NCBI GenBank assembly: GCA_009838035.1
Contig: VXSK01000004.1
Coordinates: forward strand, 186,001 to 250,000
Source: Gammaproteobacteria bacterium
GTDB lineage: Bacteria > Pseudomonadota > Gammaproteobacteria > Steroidobacterales > Foliamicaceae
DNA: 64,000 nt
Reading direction: 5' to 3'
Within the stretch, counting starts at the first letter, position 1, and each line of letters starts with the position of its first letter. Of this stretch, positions 55,254 through 64,000 are shown in pieces. Position numbers and translations under genes: made by a program. Under the pieces are notes generated by a model. The model saw only the letters and a program-made list of their open reading frames with translations, had not been told where the DNA came from and did not search any database.

Positions 55254-55598
55254 CTAGGGCGTTAACACGCCCTGGTCATCCGCCAGACCGCGATTGCGCA
55301 CCAGCGCCGACAGGCGTTCGTCCGAATAGGCCGTTTCGATCCGGACCGCCAGCCGGTCCGCCGCCGCCTGCAAATCCGCAGCCGCATCTTCCGCCTCAAG
55401 CTTGAGCGGTTCCCGCACCCATTCACTGAGGTAGGCGTCGGCGTTGCGCTTCTTCGCCCGCATGGCGGCGCGATCGATGGCGTTCTGAAAGCGGCCGCTC
55501 AATCGCGCCCGTGCTCGCTTTCGGCCCTGCCCGACGATAACCTGCGCGGGAATATCACGCCACCGCAGCAGGACAGCGTCCACAAAGTGCCGTTTCAT
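55254..55598 (-). CDS. Small 'virulence factor' family protein linked to corrinoid methyltransferases
   Basis: This is a 114-residue soluble protein matching the short family often annotated only as 'virulence factor' (conserved WRDIPAQVIVGQGRKRARARLS and RFQNAIDRAAMRAKK blocks). Similar genes tend to occur beside corrinoid and MTHFR genes in proteobacteria, so the family name is probably misleading; this is from memory of the family, not a search. It overlaps the corrinoid-protein gene by 4 nt. A small hairpin (AGGGCGT/ACGCCCT, 55256-55273) covers its last codons. The biochemical function is unknown. Confidence 0.7.
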   Translation of the reverse strand: MKRHFVDAVLLRWRDIPAQVIVGQGRKRARARLSGRFQNAIDRAAMRAKKRNADAYLSEWVREPLKLEAEDAAADLQAAADRLAVRIETAYSDERLSALVRNRGLADDQGVLTP

Positions 55599-56320
55599 CC
55601 GTCATTCTGCCTCTTGCGCATCAGGAGTGCGGCGGTGTCCACCGCGGCGGCGGCGTCCCGGCAATAGGCGTCCGCGCCCACCGCCGCGCCGAATTCCTCG
55701 TTCAGGGGCGCGCCGCCCACCAGTACGATGTAGTCGCTGCGAATCGACCGGGTCACGAGTTCATCGATGACCACCTTCATGTACGGCATGGTGGTGGTCA
55801 GCAGGGCCGACATGCCGAGAATGTCCGGGCGGTGTTTGTCCAGCGCCTCCAGGTAGCTTTCGACATCGTTGTTGATGCCGATATCGATCACCTCGAAACC
55901 GGCGCCTTCCATCATCATTCCGACCAGGTTCTTGCCGATGTCGTGAATGTCGCCCTTGACCGTGCCGATGACCATCTTGCCGACCGGCTTCGCGCCCGTT
56001 TCGGCCAGCAACGGCCGCAGCACCGCCATGCCGCCCTTCATCGCGTTGGCCGCCAGCAGCACCTCCGGCACGAAAAGGATGCCGTCGCGAAAATCGATGC
56101 CCACGATCTGCATGCCGCCCACCAGGGCGTCGTTCAGCACCTTTTCCGCCGCCCAGCCCCGCTCCAGAAGAATCTCCGTGCCTTCGATGATTTCATCCCT
56201 GAGGCCGTCGTACAGATCGTCGTGCATTTGCTCGACGAGCTCAGCGTCGTTGAGTTCAGCGAGGACGAGATCGTCCTCCTGCTCGCCGGTTCCGGCCTTG
56301 CCGTCAAGGTCTTCGATCAT
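55595..56320 (-). CDS. Corrinoid (B12)-binding methyl carrier protein
   Basis: This 241-residue protein is of the MtaC/MtbC/MttC type. It has an N-terminal four-helix cap (about residues 22-105) and a B12-binding Rossmann domain with the base-off ligand motif GDIHDIGKNLV (Asp124, His126, Gly129), followed by the expected LGMSALLTTTM and VLVGGAPL. The first 43 residues are very acidic (16 Asp/Glu, 2 Lys/Arg), unlike the basic tails of its partner enzymes. ATG 56320 has a strong GGAGG 8 nt upstream; TTG 56335 is rejected. It is the only corrinoid carrier in the window and would have to serve both MttB-type enzymes. Confidence 0.93.
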   Translation of the reverse strand: MIEDLDGKAGTGEQEDDLVLAELNDAELVEQMHDDLYDGLRDEIIEGTEILLERGWAAEKVLNDALVGGMQIVGIDFRDGILFVPEVLLAANAMKGGMAVLRPLLAETGAKPVGKMVIGTVKGDIHDIGKNLVGMMMEGAGFEVIDIGINNDVESYLEALDKHRPDILGMSALLTTTMPYMKVVIDELVTRSIRSDYIVLVGGAPLNEEFGAAVGADAYCRDAAAAVDTAALLMRKRQNDG

Positions 56321-56416
56321 GCCAACTGCCTCCAACCACCAAACCTCCTGCCTCGAAAGTCCAGCAGCCTCTGCGCGGCTGTCCGTCTCACGGCCAATCC
56401 AGCGACCGTCAGCGGC

Positions 56417-56446
56417 ATATTAGCAGCCATGAAATGACGTTCGCAA
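56417..56446 (-). promoter_or_regulatory. Probable promoter of the corrinoid-protein operon
   Basis: On the minus strand TTGCGA (56446-56441) and TAATAT (56422-56417) are 18 bp apart, about 97 bp upstream of the corrinoid gene start. The 213-bp gap to the divergent dehydrogenase gene (56321-56533) contains no gene and probably holds promoters for both directions; no clear plus-strand promoter was found. Confidence 0.4.
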
Positions 56447-56533
56447 TGCAGAAAACGATCAAATTCCATATTGCAAGTTAACCCCGACTTCCGTGAAAAT
56501 TCGGGCGACAGCGACCCACTACCGGGGAACGCG

Positions 56534-58948
56534 ATGCAGAGACAGGCTCAAGTTGTCATAATCGGCGGCGGCATTATGGGCGTCGGCCTGCTGTACCACC
56601 TGGCGGCCGAGGGGTGCAACGACGTCCTGCTGATCGAGAAGGGCGAGTTGACTTCGGGTTCGACCTGGCACGCGGCCGGTCAATGCCCCAATCTGGTCGG
56701 CGACTACAACCTTGCCAAGATCCACGAGTACAGCATTTCCCTGTACGGGAAACTGGAACAACTGACCGGACAGTCGGTTACCTGGCACGACTGCGGCAGT
56801 GTCCGCTTTGCCCTCACCGAGCAGGACCTGGACTGGTTCCGCTACCTCCGCGGCATCGCTGCAAATGTCGGTTACCACATGGAGATCGTCGACGTTGCAA
56901 AGATCGGCAAGTTGAATCCGTTTGTCTCTACCGAGGGAGTGCTGGCCGGCGCCTGGACCCGCAACGACGGCCATGCCGACCCGTTCGGGCTGACCCAGGC
57001 GATGGCCAAAGGCGCGCGCGCGCTCGGCGCCCGGGTCGTGCGGCACAACCGGGTGACCGGCATTGACCCCCTGCCGGGCGGCGAATGGAAGGTGATGACG
57101 GAGCAGGGGCCGGTTATCGCCGAGACCGTGGTCAATGCCGCGGGCTGCTTTGCCCGGCAGGTGGCGGGGATGGTGGGCGCGGACCTTCCGATCTGCAACA
57201 TTCAGCACCACTATCTCGTCACCGGCCCGGTGCCGGAGCTGGCCGGCAGAAGTGAAGAACTCCCCGTAACCCGCGACCCCCATGCCTCCGTCTACCTGCG
57301 CCAGGAGCAAGAGTCCGGTCTGATCGGCATCTACGAGTCTGAAGGGCTCAGCGAAGCCTGGCAACCGGGCGGACTGCCGCCCTGGGAGTCCGACAGCGAA
57401 CTGTTCGAGGACGATCTCGAGCGCCTGATGCCCTGGCTGGAGCGGGCCATGGAGCGTATGCCGATCTTCGAACCGGCGGGCATCAAGCGGATCGTCAACG
57501 GAGCCATTTCCCACAGCCCCGACGGTCTGCCGCTGCTCGGCCCGGTGGCGGGCTTGAGCAATTTCTGGCTCTGCTGCGGCTCGTCGTTCGGCATTGCCCA
57601 GGGCGCCGGCTGCGGCAAGTACCTGGCTCAGTGGATGTTGCATGGCGACTCCGAAATCAACATGACCGGGTTCGATCCGCGGCGTTTCGGGGTGTTTGCC
57701 GACAAGGACTACATGGGCGCCAGGGGGCGCCAGGACTACTCCAGGACCTACGTCACGCCGCCTCCCGGGGAAGAACTGCCGGCAGCCCGTCGCTGCCGGA
57801 CCAGCCCCCTCTACGACAAGCTCAAGGCCCAGGGCTGTGTCTACACCGACACCTTCGGCTGGGAGCGCCCCAAGTGGTTCTCGACCGACGGCCGCGAGGA
57901 GCAATACAGCTTTCGCCACAACAACGTGTTCGAGCTGGTGCGCGAAGAGTGCATGGCCGTGCGCGACCGGGTCGGCGTCCTGGACCTCTCCGGATTCGCC
58001 AAGTACGACGTGACGGGCCCCGATGCGGAGACGCTGCTGGATCGGCTGTGCGCCAACCGTCTGCCGAAACGCGGCCGCATCGCGCTCACCCATCTGCTGT
58101 CCGAGGGCGGACGAATCGGCGCGGAAGCAACCGTCACGCGCCTGGATGACGAAGCCTTCTACGTGCTTTCCGCGGCGGGCGCCGAACTGCGCGATCTTGA
58201 CCACCTCGAGCAGGGCCGCCGCCCTGAAGAGCAAGTGCGCGTCGCCAACGTCACGGACCGGCGCGGCGTGCTGGTGCTGGCGGGCCCCCAGGCCCGGGCC
58301 GTGCTGGCCCGGCTGACGGAAGAGCACCTTGAGAGCAGCGCCTTTCCCTGGCTCAGCGGTCGGGAAATCGAGATCGCTGGGATGCCGGTGCGTGCGTTGC
58401 GCGTGAACTATGTGGGCGAACTCGGGTGGGAACTGCACCCGGCGATGGAATACATGGAGCCTCTGTACGACGCGCTGATGGAGGCCGGGGCGGACCTCGG
58501 CATCGGCAATTTCGGTCTCTACGCGGTCAATAGTCTAAGAATGGAAAAAGGCTATCGCAGCTGGGGCGCGGAACTGACCAATGAAGTCACGATGATCGAC
58601 GCGGCCATGGAGCGCTTCATCAAGTTCGACAAGGGCGATTTCATCGGCCGGGAGGCGACGCTCAAGCAGCGGGACCGCACGCTGCAGCTGATCTATTTCA
58701 GTCTCGACCCCGGCGATGCGGACGTGCAGGGCGGGGAGCCGATCTTCGCCGGCGAGCGCTACGTGGGCGTGACAACCACCGGCGGTTATGGACACTTCGT
58801 TGGGCAAAGCCTGGGGTTCGGCTATGTGCCGCCGTCGCTGGCAGGCCCGGATACCGAGTTGACGGTCGACATTCTGGGTCAACGGAGGCGGGCCACGGTG
58901 CTTGACGAGCCCGTGTATGACCCGGCCAATGTTCGTTTACGCGCCTGA
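56534..58948 (+). CDS. Dimethylglycine dehydrogenase-like flavoenzyme, paralogue 2
   Basis: This 804-residue enzyme has a DAO-type FAD domain (VVIIGGGIMGVGLLYHLAAE at about 7-26; LTSGSTWHAAG with His46) and a C-terminal GcvT-like THF domain (from about 430; VGELGWELHPAMEYMEPLYD). Its FAD half carries GQCPNLVGDYNLAKIHEY after the His motif, where paralogue 1 has a different segment, suggesting another N-methyl substrate. ATG 56534 has GGGG 7 nt upstream; a TTG at 56471 is rejected. It is followed 47 bp later by paralogue 3. Confidence 0.87.
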   Translation: MQRQAQVVIIGGGIMGVGLLYHLAAEGCNDVLLIEKGELTSGSTWHAAGQCPNLVGDYNLAKIHEYSISLYGKLEQLTGQSVTWHDCGSVRFALTEQDLDWFRYLRGIAANVGYHMEIVDVAKIGKLNPFVSTEGVLAGAWTRNDGHADPFGLTQAMAKGARALGARVVRHNRVTGIDPLPGGEWKVMTEQGPVIAETVVNAAGCFARQVAGMVGADLPICNIQHHYLVTGPVPELAGRSEELPVTRDPHASVYLRQEQESGLIGIYESEGLSEAWQPGGLPPWESDSELFEDDLERLMPWLERAMERMPIFEPAGIKRIVNGAISHSPDGLPLLGPVAGLSNFWLCCGSSFGIAQGAGCGKYLAQWMLHGDSEINMTGFDPRRFGVFADKDYMGARGRQDYSRTYVTPPPGEELPAARRCRTSPLYDKLKAQGCVYTDTFGWERPKWFSTDGREEQYSFRHNNVFELVREECMAVRDRVGVLDLSGFAKYDVTGPDAETLLDRLCANRLPKRGRIALTHLLSEGGRIGAEATVTRLDDEAFYVLSAAGAELRDLDHLEQGRRPEEQVRVANVTDRRGVLVLAGPQARAVLARLTEEHLESSAFPWLSGREIEIAGMPVRALRVNYVGELGWELHPAMEYMEPLYDALMEAGADLGIGNFGLYAVNSLRMEKGYRSWGAELTNEVTMIDAAMERFIKFDKGDFIGREATLKQRDRTLQLIYFSLDPGDADVQGGEPIFAGERYVGVTTTGGYGHFVGQSLGFGYVPPSLAGPDTELTVDILGQRRRATVLDEPVYDPANVRLRA

Positions 58949-58995
58949 CGGCTCATGACGAGCCGGGCAAGCAACCGTTGCGAACCTGACGGCCC

Positions 58996-61452
58996 GTGAC
59001 CACCCGGAGCAAACGTCCCGCCAACCTGCCGCGCCGCGCCGGCGTGATCGTGATCGGCGGCGGCGTGATCGGCTGTTCGGTGGCCTATCACCTGGCGCGG
59101 GACGGGGTGGCCGACGTAGTGCTGCTGGAACGCCGGCAACTCACCTCGGGCACTACCTGGCACGCCGCCGGACTGGTGGGCCAATTGCGCACTTCCATCA
59201 ACATGACGGAACTGGCGCGCTATACCAGCGAGCTTTATCTGCGCCTGGAGGCGGAAACCGGCCAGGCGACCGGCTACCGGCGTTGCGGTTCCTATTCGCT
59301 CGCAACCAACGAGGAACGGTTCGAGGAGTTGCGGCGCAGCGCGTCGATGGCGAAAGTCTTCGGGCTGAAGGTGGAGGTGGTCACGCCTGCCACGATCAAG
59401 GCCCAGGTCCCGCTGCTTCACACCGAAGACGTGCTCGGGGGCATCCACATTCCGACCGACGGCTACGCCAACGCGGTGGACATCACCAATGCGCTGGCCA
59501 AGGGCGCCGGCGCCGCCGGTGCGCGCATCTTTCAGAACGTACCGGTCACGGCCATCCGCACCTCTGCCGGAAGCGTCACCGGCGTAAGCACCGACCGCGG
59601 CGATATCGACGCGGACTGCGTGGTGCTGTGCGCCGGCATGTGGACCCGTGAACTGGCGGCGAGCGTCGGGGTGAACGTGCCGCTGCATGCCTGCGAGCAC
59701 TACTACGCTCTGTTCGAATCGGTGGAGGGCCTGGACTCCAGCTTTCCTGTCGTGCGCGACTACGACGCCTGCGCCTACTACAAGTACGACGCGGGCAAGC
59801 TGATGCTGGGGGCGTTCGAACCCAATGCCCGCCCCTGGGCCACCGAGGGCATCCCCGAGGACTTCTGTTTCGACGAGATCGACGGCAGCCTGGAACACTT
59901 CGAGCCGATCCTGGAGCAAGCGCTTGTTCGCGTTCCGGCGCTGGAGTCCGCCGGGCTGGACACGTTCTTCTGCGGTCCCGAGAGTTTTACGCCGGACGTG
60001 CGCTACCACATCGGCCAGGCGCCCGAACTCGACAATTGCTTCGTGGCGGCGGGACTCAATTCCATCGGCCTGCAGTCGGCCGGCGGCATCGGCAGGGTGA
60101 TCTCCGAGTGGATTCGTCTCGGCCACCCGCCGAAGGATCTCTGGGAAGTGGATGTGCGCCGCAACCAGCCCTTCCAGCGCAATCGCAAGTACCTGCGCGA
60201 ACGCGTATCCGAGAGCCTCGGGCTGCTGTACGCCACGCACTACCCCTATCGTCAGTACGACACCGCCCGCGGGGTCCGCAAATCGCCGCTCTACGATCGC
60301 CTGAAGACCATCGGCGCCTGCCACGGAGAGCTTGCGGGCTGGGAGCGGCCCAACTGGTACGCGCCGGACCCGGCGCTGGCCGTTTACGAGTATAGCTACG
60401 GGCGCCAGAACTGGTTCGAACATTCCGCGGCGGAGCACCGGGCAGTACGCGAGAAGGCGGGTCTGTTCGACCAGTCCTCGTTCGCCAAGTTCCGGCTTGA
60501 GGGTGGCGATGCTGCCCGGGTGCTCAATTTCGTCTGCGCAAACGATGTCGACGTGCGCCCCGGCCGCATCGTTTACACCCAGTGGCTCAACGACCGGGGC
60601 GGCATCGAAGCGGACCTCACCGTCACCCGGCTGGCCGAAGACTGCTTCCTGATCGTGACCGCCGCGGCCACCGAATTCCGGGATTTCGACTGGTTGCAAA
60701 GGCACATTCCGGCCGGCGCCCGCTGCGTGCTGACCAACGTTACTTCGGCCATGGGAGTGATTTCGATCATGGGCCCGAACGCCCGGGCGCTGTTGCAATC
60801 GTTGACTCCGAACGATCTCTCGCACGAAGCCTTCCCGTTCGCCCACAGCCGCGAAATAGAGCTCGGTTACGCCCGGGTGCGGGCTTCCCGGATCACCTAC
60901 GTCGGCGAACTCGGCTGGGAACTCTACGTCCCCACCGAGTTCGTGGCCGGCGTTTACGACACCATCGTCGCCGCGGGCGAACCGTTCGGCCTGACCCACG
61001 CCGGCTACCACGCGCTGGATTCGCTGCGCATCGAAAAGGCCTATCGCCACTGGGGCCACGACATCACCGACGAGGACACTCCGCTGGAGGCGGGCCTGGG
61101 CTTTACCCTGAAGTTCGACAAGCCGGGCGGGTTCATCGGACGGGAGGCGCTGCTCAGGGACAAGGCCGCGCCGCCGGCGAAGCGAATGTTGCAGTTCCGG
61201 CTGCTGGACCCGGTCCCGCTGCTCTACCACAATGAACCGATCTGGCGCGATGACGACCTGGTCGGTCACGTCACTTCCGGCGCTTACGGCCACACGCTCG
61301 GCGGCGCCATCGGACTCGGATACGTCGATACGGCCAAGGCGCCGGACCCGGCCAAGGGGGACTTCCGCATCGAAGTGGCCGGCAAACGAATACCGGCAGA
61401 GGTATCTTCAATCCCGATGTACGATCCCAAAAACAAACGCATTCGCCGCTGA
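58996..61452 (+). CDS. Dimethylglycine dehydrogenase/sarcosine dehydrogenase-like flavoenzyme, paralogue 3
   Basis: This 818-residue enzyme has a FAD domain (GVIVIGGGVIGCSVAYHLAR at about 16-35; LTSGTTWHAAGLVGQLRTS with His56) and a GcvT-like C-terminal domain (VGELGWELYVPTEFVAGVYD). The LVGQLR segment after the His motif is typical of sarcosine/dimethylglycine dehydrogenases of proteobacteria. The start is GTG 58996. A 20-odd-bp imperfect direct repeat (CTGACGGC...TGAC) brackets the gap before it. With sarcosine oxidase also encoded, this copy may serve a different N-methyl amino acid. Confidence 0.87.
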   Translation: MTTRSKRPANLPRRAGVIVIGGGVIGCSVAYHLARDGVADVVLLERRQLTSGTTWHAAGLVGQLRTSINMTELARYTSELYLRLEAETGQATGYRRCGSYSLATNEERFEELRRSASMAKVFGLKVEVVTPATIKAQVPLLHTEDVLGGIHIPTDGYANAVDITNALAKGAGAAGARIFQNVPVTAIRTSAGSVTGVSTDRGDIDADCVVLCAGMWTRELAASVGVNVPLHACEHYYALFESVEGLDSSFPVVRDYDACAYYKYDAGKLMLGAFEPNARPWATEGIPEDFCFDEIDGSLEHFEPILEQALVRVPALESAGLDTFFCGPESFTPDVRYHIGQAPELDNCFVAAGLNSIGLQSAGGIGRVISEWIRLGHPPKDLWEVDVRRNQPFQRNRKYLRERVSESLGLLYATHYPYRQYDTARGVRKSPLYDRLKTIGACHGELAGWERPNWYAPDPALAVYEYSYGRQNWFEHSAAEHRAVREKAGLFDQSSFAKFRLEGGDAARVLNFVCANDVDVRPGRIVYTQWLNDRGGIEADLTVTRLAEDCFLIVTAAATEFRDFDWLQRHIPAGARCVLTNVTSAMGVISIMGPNARALLQSLTPNDLSHEAFPFAHSREIELGYARVRASRITYVGELGWELYVPTEFVAGVYDTIVAAGEPFGLTHAGYHALDSLRIEKAYRHWGHDITDEDTPLEAGLGFTLKFDKPGGFIGREALLRDKAAPPAKRMLQFRLLDPVPLLYHNEPIWRDDDLVGHVTSGAYGHTLGGAIGLGYVDTAKAPDPAKGDFRIEVAGKRIPAEVSSIPMYDPKNKRIRR

Positions 61453-61485
61453 CCGGGACGGCGGGGCGGCATACTGGCCAGGATC

Positions 61486-62988
<1,503 letters not shown>

Positions 62989-62996
62989 ACGGGGCG

Positions 62997-63851
62997 TTAC
63001 GCGATCCGATCGGGACGTGAATAAACGTTGAACCGGTTCGCCGTCAGAAAGCCCACCAGCGTCATGCCGAACTCCTCGGCGAATTCCACTGCCAGGGATG
63101 ACGGTGCGCCCACGGCGGCCACCATCGGAATGCCAGCCATCATGGCCTTTTGCATCAATTCAAAGCTTGCCCGGCCGCTCACAACGACTCCGCAGTCGCT
63201 CAGGGGCAATTCGTCCTTTAGCAGCGCCTGGCCGATCAGTTTGTCGAGTGCGTTGTGCCGGCCCACATCCTCGCGGCTGATACGCACCTGCCCGGCGGCG
63301 TCGAACAGCCCGGACGCGTGCAGGCCTCCGGTCCGCTCGAAAACGCTCTGCAACGCCCGCAACCTGTCAGGCAGCGCGCCGAGGCCCTCCGCACTCATTC
63401 GCAAGGTGTTGTCATGCAGGTCATAACGCCCCTGAACCGCCACTGCCTCCAGCGACGCCTTGCCGCAAACGCCGCAACTGGAAGACGTGTAGAAGTGGCG
63501 CTCTAGGCGCGCGAGGTCCACCTCCACGTCGCGCGCCAGGTCCACCCGCACGACGTTGATCAGCCCGTTCGCCGCCGGCGGCCCGCACGGCCCGACGGCT
63601 TCGAGTTCTGCGGGGCCCGCGATGATTCCCTCCGTCAGCAGGAAACCGGCTGCCAGTTCCTCGTCGTTGCCCGGCGTGCGCATCGTGATGGAAATGCTCT
63701 TCTGCTCGCGCCGGCCATCGGGGTGAGTCCAGGACAGGCGAATCTCCAATGGTTCTTCCATTGCGACCACATCGTCGCGAGTCCCGCCATCGGCGCCGAA
63801 GCGCTCAATCCGCACACTCTTGGCGCTCTTCAGCGCGGCACTAGCCCGCAT
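62997..63851 (-). CDS. fdhD: Formate dehydrogenase accessory sulfurtransferase FdhD
   Basis: This 284-residue protein transfers sulfur from IscS to the molybdenum cofactor, needed to make formate dehydrogenase active. The catalytic Cys pair is in SSSCGVCGKASLEAV (near residues 124-132). GGLHASGLFD, SREDVGRHNALDKLIG and VVVSGRASFELMQKA are conserved. It converges on mmsA with 8 bp between stops. Its place at the end of the one-carbon island implies that formate released by the fhs step is oxidised to CO2; the dehydrogenase genes themselves are not in the window. Confidence 0.95.
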   Translation of the reverse strand: MRASAALKSAKSVRIERFGADGGTRDDVVAMEEPLEIRLSWTHPDGRREQKSISITMRTPGNDEELAAGFLLTEGIIAGPAELEAVGPCGPPAANGLINVVRVDLARDVEVDLARLERHFYTSSSCGVCGKASLEAVAVQGRYDLHDNTLRMSAEGLGALPDRLRALQSVFERTGGLHASGLFDAAGQVRISREDVGRHNALDKLIGQALLKDELPLSDCGVVVSGRASFELMQKAMMAGIPMVAAVGAPSSLAVEFAEEFGMTLVGFLTANRFNVYSRPDRIA

Positions 63852-63892
63852 ATCTCACCAGAACGCTCCCGCCAGAAGGAGGCACATAAGGG

Positions 63893-64000
63893 CTAGCCCT
63901 GCCGCTCTTCGATCAGTTCCCTGAGCGCCTGCTCGGCCAGGTCGGACAGCCCGATGTCGCCTGCCTGCATCTGTCGAGCCATGGTGTCGAGCATGAAGGG
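63893..64000 (-). CDS. C-terminal end of an unidentified protein (cut by window edge)
   Basis: The minus strand is open from the window edge to a TAG at 63893-63895 and encodes 35 residues ending with LAEQALRELIEERQG. The fragment looks helical and charged. It ends 41 bp before the fdhD start codon, so the two could be co-transcribed. Too little is visible to name it. Confidence 0.5.
   Translation of the reverse strand, partial: PFMLDTMARQMQAGDIGLSDLAEQALRELIEERQG

Noticed and set aside
58949..58995. Imperfect direct repeat around the gap between the two dehydrogenase genes
   Set aside because: CTGACGGC...TGAC occurs twice about 44 bp apart, but it is short, includes coding ends of both genes and shows no sign of a mobile element or regulatory site.

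Overview
The window is GC-rich, densely packed chromosomal DNA that reads like a free-living or host-associated (possibly marine) gammaproteobacterium. This rests on gene order typical of the group: yceD-rpmF-plsX-fabH, clpS-clpA-infA, a gspC-D-E-F run, a YceF-type Maf protein, a small alanine-rich outer-membrane lipoprotein, a separate GcvPA/GcvPB pair, and TonB receptors beside a TPR-sulfotransferase. The taxonomic assignment is inference; there is no rRNA here. No tRNA, CRISPR array, transposase or prophage was seen.

Positions 1-26.6 kb are mostly housekeeping. A type IV pilus ATPase (cut by the window edge) and pilin are followed by sucCD, glutamine-dependent NAD synthetase, Maf, the yceD-rpmF-plsX-fabH operon behind a near-perfect sigma70 promoter, an L,D-transpeptidase, and an Lpp-like lipoprotein with a clear terminator. 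Next come a type II secretion block (gspC-D-E-F, minus strand), clpS-clpA-infA, a DUF885 putative metallopeptidase, and a complete glycine cleavage set (gcvT-H-PA-PB) followed by an odd alpha/beta hydrolase.

Positions 26.6-63.9 kb form a one-carbon island. A compact minus-strand run of 13 genes (43332 down to 26591) encodes formate-THF ligase, an MttB-family methyltransferase without an amber codon, a DUF1638 protein, the two halves of a methylene-THF reductase (MetV, MetF), a methyl-THF:corrinoid methyltransferase, a reductive activator of corrinoid enzymes, an HD-domain protein, a dimethylglycine-dehydrogenase-like flavoenzyme and heterotetrameric sarcosine oxidase (soxBDAG). Further right are a TonB receptor, a TPR-sulfotransferase, a BCCT transporter, a TauD-type dioxygenase, a second odd alpha/beta hydrolase and a second TonB receptor. 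Then come a second MttB-family gene with its corrinoid protein and a small 'virulence factor' family protein, two more dimethylglycine-dehydrogenase-like genes, mmsA and fdhD.

Read together, the island looks able to import a quaternary amine such as glycine betaine and strip its methyl groups one after another, first by a corrinoid (B12) route and then by flavin oxidases. The carbon would flow through methyl-, methylene- and formyl-THF to formate with ATP recovery, and the glycine would go to the adjacent gcv system. Corrinoid methyl transfer is best known from anaerobes, and here it sits in one operon with O2-using sarcosine oxidase. The methyltransferases and their partners carry arginine-rich tails while the corrinoid protein has a strongly acidic N-terminus, which suggests electrostatic assembly. 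Other notable signals are two copies of a long-armed palindromic repeat, a shorter GAGGGCG palindrome family, two paralogous alpha/beta hydrolases with His in place of the nucleophile, a GspE without its zinc cysteines, and a 31-bp tandem repeat at the gcvPA/gcvPB junction.
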